A DNA stretch of 26,247 nucleotides. Origin: a virus. Positions 7,501 to 14,352 of the stretch are shown here, piece after piece. Every line of letters starts with the position of its first letter. Positions within the stretch are counted from its first letter, which is position 1. The position numbers and the translations under genes were made by a program. The stretch is taken from the IMG/VR virus record IMGVR_UViG_3300015360_000172, positions 1 through 26,247 of that record. One strand, 5' to 3'. A model generated the notes under the pieces. That model did not search any database. It worked only from the letters and a program-made list of their open reading frames with translations, and was not told the origin of the DNA.

Positions 7501-10500
7501 GGCGAGATCAAGAAAAACTTCTTCTACCGCGGTAAAGATATGGAGCCAGTCAAAGGTGGCTTCTTTGATAAGAACTTAACTGGTGGCTACAAGGGCGTTC
7601 GCTGGAATCACATTGAGCTAAAAGAACCTGTCATCAACCCTGTGTTTGAGAACGCCGTAAGAAAACTTACAGGTCTAGGCAAAAAACTAGACGAGGTTAT
7701 CGCAGGAAAAATGCACGTTGACAAAGACGGCAACCTCAACACAGACGGGAAGGGTGTAACCGGAGGCCACGCTGTCAATAAGCTACTTAAAGCAATTGAC
7801 GTGGACGCAGAACTAGCCTCCCTTCAAAAGAAAATAACTAAAGCATCTGGTGCGGTACTTGATGACATCAACAAGCGTATGCGGTACCTGAAGGCTCTCA
7901 AAGACAACAAAATGAAACCTGAAGACGCATACATGCGCAAGGTACTTCCTGTCTTACCTCCTGTTTACCGCCCAGTGTACCCTTTGCCAGACGGGAGCAT
8001 GACCACCTCCGACATCAACATCTTGTATCAAAGCGCAGGCGTCGTAAACGAGATGATGCACCTTCCTGTTATGGACCTCTTAAAAGAAGAAGAAAAAGCA
8101 GACATCAGAAAAGACCTGTACGAGCACGTAAAGGGCGTATCCGGCTTAACGGACATGAATATCAAAGGACGAGACCGTAACGGCTTCATCTCTGAGATCA
8201 AAGGCGGTACTGGTGGTCAGCCGAAAGAGGGCTTCTTCATATCTAAGATGCTTTCTAAAAAGCAGGACTTTGTAGGACGAGGTACCATCATCCCAGAGCC
8301 AGAGCTAGGCATAGACCAAGTTGCGTTGCCAGAGGAAATGGCTTGGAAACTGTTTGAGCCTTTTGTCGTAAAGGAGCTTAGATCCCACGGCAAGATGCCA
8401 CTTCAAGCAGCAGACGAAATCAAGCAGAAAACACCTCTTGCAAAGCGTGCCCTTGAGATCGTTATGAAAGAAAGACACGTGCTGCTTAATAGAGCTCCGT
8501 CTCTTCACAAGTTTTCTATCATGGCGTTCAAGCCTACCATTACAACAGGGCGGGCTCTTAAAATCCCACCGTTAATCGTTAAGGGATTTAATGCTGATTT
8601 CAATGGAGACTCAATAGAAATCAGTGGGTTATGCCATACGAGGCTGTTGTCCCCTGATGGGGCCTGGACGTATTTAAGCCTATGCGCTGGAGAGCTGTTC
8701 CCCTTCCTTACAGGTAAAAGCGTAGAGGAGATGGTAGTGGATGCTAAAGGCTACACGGCTATTTATGAGTTGGCCCCTGGTAGACTACAGACCATCTCAC
8801 TAGTCAACAACCTCCCTACTTGGGCTGATGTAAAAAACCTAACCGTTCACACATCCCATGGCCCTTGTTTTCAAATAGATACGCACACTGGCACACGCAT
8901 AATCACTACTGAGCATCACAACTTTAGCTACATAGATGAGGAGTTAAATCTTCAATGCGTAAAAACCGAGGTGATGCCAACTAACGTATTGGTACCAAAA
9001 GCAAAGCCACACCTGAATGGCGGGTTACAGTCAATAGAGATTCCTGGAAGAGGTAAAATAGTCGTAGACGAGCGTATGGCGTGGATGCTTGGGCATTACG
9101 CTGGAGACGGGTGCAGTACGGACAATACAGTATCTGTCTGCGATACGGAAAAAGAGTTGCTAGACAAAGTCTGCTCAGTAATAAAAGAAAAATTTGGCTA
9201 TGAGTCTAAAAAGCAAGGAACCAAAAAGCACGCTGAGTGTATTACACGGATCTACGACAAGGAGGTTTCGGAGTGGTTTGCTAAAGAGTGTGGTGCGCGT
9301 TGTACAGACAAACGCATCCCTTCATGCGTTATGTCTAGCCCCAATGACGTGCGCCTTGCTTATATACAGGGCCTATTTCAAGCTGAGGGCAATATAAGTA
9401 AAGACTCTAACGGAAACTGGATTGCTAGGGTGGAAATGAAAAACCGACCCTTTCTCGAATCGTTACGTTTTATTATGGCAAGTGTAGGTATCGGATCCTA
9501 TATCCGTGATAGTAGCCATAACGGTATAAGCGACTACACAATCGTACGTATTGTTAAAGACGACATGCACAAGCTTCAGCTGCTAGAGGGAAAAAAGGCA
9601 GAACTTCTAAAGACGGCGTGTGATGTAAAAGACGGCAGACTTCGTAAAAACTCCTATGACATTGTTCCATTTTGCGAAAGCCTTTTGCTTGAAATAAGAA
9701 AGATCGGGGAAAGGCTACGTAAGCCGGATCAAGAACTTCGTACAAAAACCTCTTTGTGGAGAGAGGCAATCCCTGGAAGGCAGATCTGTATCAATGACCA
9801 CTTTAAAACAAAAACGCACTCCGTCTCCAGGCACATAGCAAAAGATATACTCCACACCTATGGCATGCTTGCTACCGGCCTATTTGAAAAGTGGGCTCAA
9901 ATAGTGATGAACGAAGACCTTCTCTGGGAGGAAATCACATCCGTTACAGAGGTCCCAAGACATGAGGTGATGTTTGATTTTACCGTACCGGAAGGGCAGA
10001 TATTTTGTATTCAAAACGGTTTGCTAACTCATAATACCATGACCGTCCATGTGCCAATCACAGAAGAGGCAAATGAGGAAGCAAAAAAGATGCTCCCGTC
10101 GAGAAACCTCTTCCAGCCAGGCACCGATAAGCTCATGATCGCTCCGTCTCAGGAGGCACAGGTAGGTATCTTTTACCTATCTCAGACTCCTGCCGGCAGA
10201 GCAACCCTCAACAAGATTCTTGGGCCAAAGTACGCGATAAGTGCCACACTTGATAAAAAGGGCACTGGTACGCTCCTGCACCGCATTGCAAAAGAGATGA
10301 AGGCACAAGACTACGGCCGCATCGTTGCCGAGCTGAAGAGTGCCGGCGAGGGCCATGCCTACGACCGAGGGTTTACATTAGGACTTAACGACCTTGCTAA
10401 TATTTCGAGTGCACGAGATAAAGTTGTTGCGCTTGCTACAAAGTTATCAAAGGGTGTTACAGATCCAAAGAGGCTTGCTGAAATCAATAAAAAGTCTACG

Positions 10501-11991
10501 GATCTTATTGATAAGGTTATAGAAAATAAACTCAAGGGTACTAATAACCCGCTCTACGACATGGTAGAATCAGGAGCAAGGGGAGAGAAGAGCCAGCTTC
10601 GTTCAATCGTAGCAACACCTCTTTTCGTAACCGACGCTCGTGGCAATACGATTGCCCGCCCTATCAAGAAGTCATACGCGGAAGGTCTCGATGTAAGTGA
10701 TTACTGGCTATCCATGTACGGCGCACGCCGAGGCGGCATGGACAGATCCATTCAGACTAGTCTTCCTGGGGCGTTCTCCAAGGACATCATGGCATCCACG
10801 GTTGATAACGTGGTAAGCGGGGTGGATTGTGGAACAACGGATGGCATCAAGCTCAAGGCCGATGATCGTGATGCACTTGACCGGTATCTGGCTGGCGCCC
10901 AATCGGTCCTCGCGCATAATACCCTTATCAACAATCAGGTACTTAACCAGCTTAAGAAAGCCGGGGCAAAAGAGATCAAAGTCCGCTCGCCTCTTACTTG
11001 CCATCAATCCCGAGGAGTCTGCGCAAAGTGCCATGGACTTGATGAACATGGTGAACTGCCCGGTATGGGAGAGAACGTTGGAGCTAAAGCAGGCCAAACT
11101 ATTTCTGAGCCGCTCATCCAGATTGTAATGAACACTCGCCACACTGGCGGTGTCGCAGGGACTGGGGCAAGCGCCGACGGCTACCAACGTATTAACCAGC
11201 TGCTTCAGCTCCCAAAGATCGTCCAGGGGGCAGCATCCCTGGCACCGCACGACGGCTACGTCACCAAGATCGAAAAAGGACTCGCTGGCGGTTTTAACGT
11301 CTATGTCGGAAAAGAGAGCGTGTACGTATCGCAAGGCCTTCCTCTTAAGGTCAAGGTTGGGTCCAAAGTCGTGGCTGGGGATCCTCTTTCTGAAGGCGTG
11401 ATCAAACCTCAGGACTTGGTGAAATATAAAGGCATGCAGCCTGCGCAAGAGTACATCGTTAATTCTCTACAAAATGCATACAAGGACCAAGGCGTCGGCA
11501 TTCAAAAGAGGATCTTTGAGACCATCATCCGAAGCCTTGGTAACACAACACGTGTCACCAACAACTCAAAAAATAATGATTACATCCCAGGGGACGTCAT
11601 CCCCTACACAGTGGCGAGAGCGTATAATCGAAATCTCATTTCGGCCGTACCTACAGAAGAAGCTACTGGATACAAATTGGCAGAGGAGGGGACTGGTCTG
11701 AAAGCTGGAAAAATCCTAGCCAAAGATGATATCCTTCTATTAAAGTCTAAGGGTTACAAAGAAATAAAGGTGGAGAAGGAGGCTATTCAGCACACACCAT
11801 TCCTTAAAGGGATGAGTGCTCTACCTCTTCTTAAAAAAGACTGGATGGGTGCTTTAGGGTACCGCTATCTTGCTAAGTCTCTCACCGAGGGCGCAAGCCA
11901 GCGTTGGGAAACAGACCTAAGTGGGCATCATCCAATACCTGCACTCGCTCATGGCTCAACATTTGGACAAGGGAAAGAAGGGAAGTACTGA
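4543..11991 (+). CDS. Fused beta-beta' multisubunit-type RNA polymerase, intein-containing
   Basis: DNA-directed RNA polymerase with both large-subunit cores in one chain: 2482 residues as read, 2007 after removal of the intein at residues 1357-1831. Beta part: REIHPSHYGFIDPIHTPES (about 367-385), LPYKGLNFEDG with the Glu-Asp pair (about 607), GDKLSGRMGNKG with two catalytic lysines (about 747), and a beta C-terminus near SHGARANLREM (about 910). Beta' part: GGFFDK to WNHIEL (the usual zinc ribbon between them is absent), VLPVLPPVYRPV (about 1135), LLNRAPSLHKFS (about 1313), NADFNGD (1350-1356), bridge helix near SMYGARRGGMDR (about 2055), a four-Cys zinc site (DCGT plus CxxxxxxCxxC, about 2095-2160) and trigger loop IVMNTRHTGG (about 2194). 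The middle catalytic Asp of DFDGD reads Asn (1354). The ATG at 4543 has no clear SD. The stop overlaps the next ATG. No alpha, omega or sigma gene is visible nearby. Confidence 0.93.
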   Translation: MSNFDLQKQFDAIKKSAVDAVKEIFPVEGKIRSIKLNRVWVEDSLSSTDYTSQSAAKNKETTWGAPVYASLSLIEKGSGKEIDKLEKVKLFTLPKLTERYSYIVSGNEYQVHSQLRLKPGVYTVRKQNGELKTQINLSKGKNFDLSFNERTGVFYIQKVGGGQANIPLYPVLAHLGVSPVMVTDRWGGKLESANRVTDPKAVAKAAAAFGAKDGDLKGYFSNTEISPETTKAVLGQSFDRVDGPMLLECSKSLLDVHLGKKEPTDRDSLAFKELHSVEDYIHERIQKNKQSLGFKLKRNIDNVRRVKLSQLVNPGSFNSVVETFFTQDDKSSTPEQTNPLEMLTGQYKVTIMGSGGIKSEHAVTPEMREIHPSHYGFIDPIHTPESSKIGANLHLPLGAVKDGKSLKAVLLDKNNKPVTLDSTAVFDKYVAFPNQKGDMVKAIYRGKVEEVARSKIDYTTPTPQALLSWSTNLIPYLPSNQGNRAMMASKMLEQAISLKHREAPLVQVGFGATTSEKRIGEGLVVSAPVDGVVKKVTKDFILIKGNDGKEVKLDLYNNFTLNRKSFLNHESKVKEGDTVKKGQLLADNNFTKDGTLALGTNMRVAYLPYKGLNFEDGVVITSSAANKLTSEHIHKKAIEVSDTLILNLPAFTSFYPNALTGDNIRKLDKDGVIKKGARIKHGEALATVLQKRVASAMVASFSRVLSDRPKDVSIYWTLEDEGEVIDVQRSGNRVTILVKTEEAAKIGDKLSGRMGNKGIITKIIPDAEAPHDKSGRPVDILLNPHGVISRINIGQIYESAAGKVAQKTGKPVRVDNFSGENYLQSTRDLLKKNGIDDKEELFDPTTKKSLGKVHVGSPYVLKLFKQGTANFSVRQGGPGQPYDANQQPLKAGGAEAAKSMDLLTVYSMLSHGARANLREMSSVKSNQNDEFWKALKSGQPLPQPNAPFVYEKFLHYLKGAGINPIKEGSKVILAPLTDADVREQSNGEIKKNFFYRGKDMEPVKGGFFDKNLTGGYKGVRWNHIELKEPVINPVFENAVRKLTGLGKKLDEVIAGKMHVDKDGNLNTDGKGVTGGHAVNKLLKAIDVDAELASLQKKITKASGAVLDDINKRMRYLKALKDNKMKPEDAYMRKVLPVLPPVYRPVYPLPDGSMTTSDINILYQSAGVVNEMMHLPVMDLLKEEEKADIRKDLYEHVKGVSGLTDMNIKGRDRNGFISEIKGGTGGQPKEGFFISKMLSKKQDFVGRGTIIPEPELGIDQVALPEEMAWKLFEPFVVKELRSHGKMPLQAADEIKQKTPLAKRALEIVMKERHVLLNRAPSLHKFSIMAFKPTITTGRALKIPPLIVKGFNADFNGDSIEISGLCHTRLLSPDGAWTYLSLCAGELFPFLTGKSVEEMVVDAKGYTAIYELAPGRLQTISLVNNLPTWADVKNLTVHTSHGPCFQIDTHTGTRIITTEHHNFSYIDEELNLQCVKTEVMPTNVLVPKAKPHLNGGLQSIEIPGRGKIVVDERMAWMLGHYAGDGCSTDNTVSVCDTEKELLDKVCSVIKEKFGYESKKQGTKKHAECITRIYDKEVSEWFAKECGARCTDKRIPSCVMSSPNDVRLAYIQGLFQAEGNISKDSNGNWIARVEMKNRPFLESLRFIMASVGIGSYIRDSSHNGISDYTIVRIVKDDMHKLQLLEGKKAELLKTACDVKDGRLRKNSYDIVPFCESLLLEIRKIGERLRKPDQELRTKTSLWREAIPGRQICINDHFKTKTHSVSRHIAKDILHTYGMLATGLFEKWAQIVMNEDLLWEEITSVTEVPRHEVMFDFTVPEGQIFCIQNGLLTHNTMTVHVPITEEANEEAKKMLPSRNLFQPGTDKLMIAPSQEAQVGIFYLSQTPAGRATLNKILGPKYAISATLDKKGTGTLLHRIAKEMKAQDYGRIVAELKSAGEGHAYDRGFTLGLNDLANISSARDKVVALATKLSKGVTDPKRLAEINKKSTDLIDKVIENKLKGTNNPLYDMVESGARGEKSQLRSIVATPLFVTDARGNTIARPIKKSYAEGLDVSDYWLSMYGARRGGMDRSIQTSLPGAFSKDIMASTVDNVVSGVDCGTTDGIKLKADDRDALDRYLAGAQSVLAHNTLINNQVLNQLKKAGAKEIKVRSPLTCHQSRGVCAKCHGLDEHGELPGMGENVGAKAGQTISEPLIQIVMNTRHTGGVAGTGASADGYQRINQLLQLPKIVQGAASLAPHDGYVTKIEKGLAGGFNVYVGKESVYVSQGLPLKVKVGSKVVAGDPLSEGVIKPQDLVKYKGMQPAQEYIVNSLQNAYKDQGVGIQKRIFETIIRSLGNTTRVTNNSKNNDYIPGDVIPYTVARAYNRNLISAVPTEEATGYKLAEEGTGLKAGKILAKDDILLLKSKGYKEIKVEKEAIQHTPFLKGMSALPLLKKDWMGALGYRYLAKSLTEGASQRWETDLSGHHPIPALAHGSTFGQGKEGKY
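8611..10035 (+). mobile_element. Intein with LAGLIDADG homing endonuclease, inside the RNA polymerase
   Basis: 475 residues inserted directly after NADFNGD. It begins at Ser (a less likely alternative is the Ser four residues later, SGLCHTRLL) and ends with GLLTHN, with Thr as the +1 extein residue. Block B is TRIITTEHHNF, and the C-terminal blocks are FDFTVPEGQIFCIQNG and LLTHN with the penultimate His and terminal Asn. Two LAGLIDADG helices are visible: MLGHYAGDG and IQGLFQAEG, both with acidic residues in the catalytic position, so the endonuclease looks intact. Excision restores NADFNGD-TMTVHVP, which aligns without gaps to the bacterial motif followed by QMAVHVP. The exact N-terminal junction is inferred from that alignment. 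Confidence 0.92.
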
Positions 11992-13010
11992 TGGGACTAT
12001 CTTCAAATGAGCTAGCCGCTCGCATCGCTTTACTAAAAAAGGACCGTGCTATGTCTACCGAAATGATGGAGGAGAAGTGTGCATCGTCTATGTCTACGGA
12101 GAAGGCTCTAACTTTATTTAAGAGTCTTGGTAAAGTCTCCCCTTCTGTAAAGGCAGCACCTGCTGCAAAAGAGAAGGCTCTAAATTTATTTAAGCGTCTT
12201 GGTAAGAATAAAGAGTTCGTTATTGTTGGCAAACCTGGTGCAGACGTATATGACACTAACAAGCATATATGGAGAGCTGCAAGGCAGCAGCGCCCTATTC
12301 AAGCTATAAGAGGCACGGTTCGCAAACTGAGTAGCAAGGAAGGGCTACAGTCGTTTGATGAGGGCATGAGAGGCATGGCCGACGCACAAGTCCTCGGGGG
12401 GACTATCGCACCTGGTCGCAAAGGAACGAAATCCTATATAGCCAGGGGGATGGCTTCTGGTGATCGTTCCGGCAGGCCTGGCCTACGTGAGGTTCTTCAC
12501 CATGAGGGGTTTCACGCGAAGGTCCCAATTTTAGGCAGTTCAGAGATCTTAGCACACGCCTACGGAGGACTAAAAAGCAAGAAAGGGCGGCTTGACCCTG
12601 CGCAGAGTGTTAACGCTTTAAAGCACCTTTGGGCGACTAGACCAGGACGAGCTACTTTCGAGGCCGGAGTTGGGGCCGGAGTTGTTGGTGGTGGTGCAGC
12701 ATTAGCTAGTCACGTAAAAAAGAGGACGGATAAAAAAGAAGTGGACTCTGCGAAGACCGCAGGCCTCAATATTGGTGTGATGCACAACATCGACCCACAC
12801 CTAGCGGACAAGCTAAAATTCGGCATCGACCCAAAGATCGTTGACGGTATCAAGAAGACTATGACTTCTCCACGCACTGCGATAAAAGCCCTGCTGGGCA
12901 TCGGTGCGGTTACTGGCGCAGCGTCTCTTGGGTCATCTCTTGGTAAGGGAGTGGGGGATCGTCTGACTAAAAAAGCGTTCTGGGAAGGGTTTGCTAATCG
13001 CTCCATCTAA
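11991..13010 (+). CDS. HExxH-containing protein coupled to the RNA polymerase gene
   Basis: 339 residues. The ATG at 11991 overlaps the polymerase stop (TGATG) and is preceded by a purine-rich SD stretch (GGGAAAGAAGGGAAG), so it is preferred to longer options. Residues 37-48 and 61-72 are a repeat (EKALxLFKxLGK), duplicated at DNA level. Residues 165-193 contain LREVLHHEGFHA then SSEILAHAYGG: an HExxH zinc-metalloprotease-type motif (H171, E172, H175) with a possible third ligand E185. Two Gly/Ala-rich segments near 226-240 and 298-318 could be weakly membrane-active. It may be a virion-associated peptidase or a polymerase-associated protein packaged with it; both are inference. No close family is recognised. 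Confidence 0.6.
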   Translation: MGLSSNELAARIALLKKDRAMSTEMMEEKCASSMSTEKALTLFKSLGKVSPSVKAAPAAKEKALNLFKRLGKNKEFVIVGKPGADVYDTNKHIWRAARQQRPIQAIRGTVRKLSSKEGLQSFDEGMRGMADAQVLGGTIAPGRKGTKSYIARGMASGDRSGRPGLREVLHHEGFHAKVPILGSSEILAHAYGGLKSKKGRLDPAQSVNALKHLWATRPGRATFEAGVGAGVVGGGAALASHVKKRTDKKEVDSAKTAGLNIGVMHNIDPHLADKLKFGIDPKIVDGIKKTMTSPRTAIKALLGIGAVTGAASLGSSLGKGVGDRLTKKAFWEGFANRSI

Positions 13011-13036
13011 GAAATGGGCGCTAATAGCTAAAAAAA

Positions 13037-13073
13037 CGGCGTACTTGGTTTTTACCATGCGCCGCTTTTCTTT
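13037..13073. terminator. Bidirectional terminator between convergent genes
   Basis: CGGCG (13037-13041) pairs with CGCCG (13060-13064), with an inner GGT/ACC pairing. An A-run (13030-13036) lies on the left and CTTTTCTTT on the right, giving U-tracts in both directions. It lies between the rightward gene ending at 13010 and the leftward gene ending at 13072. Confidence 0.8.
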
Positions 13074-13434
13074 ACGCTTTTACCCAGTAAAACGCTATTG
13101 CAAAAGACCTATTAGTCATGTCAGTCTTCGCACACCACCACTCTCGTGGGTGTGAGATGAGTACGTGCTGAACTATCCTTCCTAGTAAAAGTGCAGCGTC
13201 TCTTTCATTTTCCCCTGTAGCCTCGTAGACTGAGATCAGCGGAGCATCCCATATCTTAGGGACTATCATCCCAACAAAGAACTTATCTTTGTCTTCTACT
13301 GCACCCTCTATCCAAGTTTTAACATTCTCATAATTTTCTTTGCCAAGCTTTCTAACCCACATGTTGTAGTTAGTCTGGTTCGGTACCTGCTTTACCTCGT
13401 AGCGAGACCCGTCTTCCCCTATCTTTGTCAGCAT
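13072..13434 (-). CDS. Hypothetical protein, last gene of a leftward block
   Basis: 120 residues; the ATG at 13434 is preceded by a strong SD (AGGAGG, five bases away). The protein is soluble in character, rich in charged and aromatic residues (NMWVRKLGKENYENVKTWI, then a hydrophobic VGMIVPKIW, PLISVYEATG and a helix AALLLGRIVQHVLI). No metal motif, signal peptide or membrane segment is convincing, and no family is recognised. It has its own 320-bp upstream region with structured leader sequence and a GGTATAAG box, so it is probably transcribed separately from the HU/SSB genes. Confidence 0.65.
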   Translation of the reverse strand: MLTKIGEDGSRYEVKQVPNQTNYNMWVRKLGKENYENVKTWIEGAVEDKDKFFVGMIVPKIWDAPLISVYEATGENERDAALLLGRIVQHVLISHPREWWCAKTDMTNRSFAIAFYWVKA

Positions 13435-13701
13435 CTTTCCCTCCTAAGAAAATATAAGTTTAAAATTATATGACTCAACATTTGAGCCTATGCCCCTTGC
13501 GGGGTAGCAACACATGTACTAGCGGTGGCATTTGTTTTTTCATTTCCGTTTGATAATTAAGAATCAACAGCCACAACTAACACGCTCCGTGTAACCTCCT
13601 AGACTACGCAGCAAAACCTTTGCTACATTGTCACCGCTATATATCTTATACCAAAAATAAAGCTTAAATATTAAGCTGGTGGCGGGTTTGACGTAATACA
13701 T
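13435..13701 (-). promoter_or_regulatory. Long structured leader upstream of the 13434 gene
   Basis: No gene longer than about 22 codons is supported here. On the minus strand, after the GGTATAAG box (13645-13652), a transcript would carry an orphan SD (AGGAGG, 13595-13600) and a small hairpin ACACGgagCGTGT. Just before the real SD come two adjacent hairpins: CCCC/GGGG around 13493-13504 and CTCAA/TTGAG around 13474-13489. An eight-codon GTG reading frame (13557-13583) lies 11 bases after the orphan SD. This could be leader-peptide or structure-based control, or simply degenerated coding DNA. Confidence 0.35.
13645..13652 (-). promoter_or_regulatory. GGTATAAG box, candidate extended -10 promoter (copy 2)
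   Basis: The minus strand reads TTTTTGGTATAAGATATATAG, with the TG of an extended -10 one base before TATAAG, 211 bases upstream of the ATG at 13434. The upstream flank is AT-rich, but no TTGACA-like -35 is seen. Confidence 0.45.
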
Positions 13702-13728
13702 AAAAAAACGCCACACATGTGTGAGGCG
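13702..13728 (-). terminator. Intrinsic terminator of the HU/SSB leftward unit
   Basis: On the minus strand, CGCCTCACACATGTGTGGCG (13728 to 13709) forms a hairpin with one T-T mismatch and is followed at once by seven T. It lies 28 bases downstream of the HU stop. Confidence 0.88.
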
Positions 13729-13755
13729 CTTAGCGTGGATTAAAACTACTGGGTA

Positions 13756-14244
13756 CTAGCGTGTCTTTGCGATCTTCTTGCCAGGGGTCTGTTTGTTAGC
13801 AGCTGAGAATGCTTTAACTGCTTTCTTAACAGCTGAGAATGCTTTAACTGCTTTCTTAACAACAGGAGTTTTGATCACTTTCTTCTTAGGTACGGCCCGT
13901 ACCGCAGCTTTTTTAACAGGGGCTGCTTTGCGCGCAACTGCTTTGATTGATGTGCTAGAAGCGTGTGTTCCACTTTGGATAAGTGCCTTAAACTCTTTTC
14001 CAGGAACAAACTTAGGGACGATCCTAGCTGGGATTGTGATCGCCTTTTTAGTTTGTGGGTTAAATCCTGTGCGAGCCGATCTGGACATCTTCTTAAATGT
14101 TCCAAACCCAACTAGTTTTACGGTTTCGCCTTTCTCCACTTCAGACGAAATCACCTTGAGTGTGGCCTTTAAAGCACATTCTGCCTTCGCTTTACTTAGC
14201 CCCGTATTACGGGCAATTTGAGATGCCAATTCTGCCTGGTTCAT
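13756..14244 (-). CDS. HU/IHF-family DNA-binding protein with a lysine/alanine-rich tail
   Basis: 162 residues, against about 90 for ordinary HU. Residues 1-90 are a full HU fold: an N-terminal helix pair (NQAELASQIARNTGLSK), VGFGTF (45-50), the DNA-clasping arm with R-S-ARTGFNPQTKKAITIPA (56-73) and FVPGKEFK (79-86). Residues 91-162 are a basic Lys/Ala/Pro/Val tail resembling histone H1 or bacterial Hc1/HupB-type tails, with VKKAVKAFSA repeated exactly. The role is DNA compaction and bending, perhaps in genome organisation or packaging. SD GAGGAG lies six bases before the ATG but inside a strong predicted hairpin. It follows ssb in the same direction and ends before a terminator. Confidence 0.93.
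   Translation of the reverse strand: MNQAELASQIARNTGLSKAKAECALKATLKVISSEVEKGETVKLVGFGTFKKMSRSARTGFNPQTKKAITIPARIVPKFVPGKEFKALIQSGTHASSTSIKAVARKAAPVKKAAVRAVPKKKVIKTPVVKKAVKAFSAVKKAVKAFSAANKQTPGKKIAKTR
13801..13860 (-). repeat. Perfect 30-bp tandem duplication in the HU tail
   Basis: Bases 13801-13830 and 13831-13860 are identical. Each encodes one ten-residue unit (VKKAVKAFSA) of the basic tail. The perfect identity indicates a recent, in-frame duplication and probable length variation of the tail between relatives. Confidence 0.95.
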
Positions 14245-14326
14245 AACTTCTCCTCACATCAGTTGTACTTAGGGTTCAGGCGTAATGCCTATGCCTACAG
14301 CAGTTCACACTATGTGAGAAGAAGTT
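14245..14326 (-). promoter_or_regulatory. SD-sequestering stem in the HU leader
   Basis: On the minus-strand transcript, the arm at 14326-14312 (AACTTCTTCTCACAT) can pair with the arm at 14259-14245 (ATGTGAGGAGAAGTT) over 15 consecutive positions, one of them G-U. The second arm contains the HU SD and ends immediately before the ATG. The loop of about 52 bases holds a smaller AGGC/GCCT hairpin. The structure would hide the ribosome site. No U-run follows it, so it is not a terminator. Confidence 0.65.
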
Positions 14327-14352
14327 AGTTGGCAAGATTAAAACTTAGCCGC

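Noticed and set aside
10708-11448. 246-codon leftward frame inside the polymerase gene
   Set aside because: It is antisense to conserved beta' motifs (bridge helix, zinc site, trigger loop) and has no SD or family features.
13491-13556. 22-codon leftward frame MKKQMPPLVHVLL... in the leader
   Set aside because: Its SD is weak (CGGAA) and no homology can be claimed; it is kept only as part of the structured leader.
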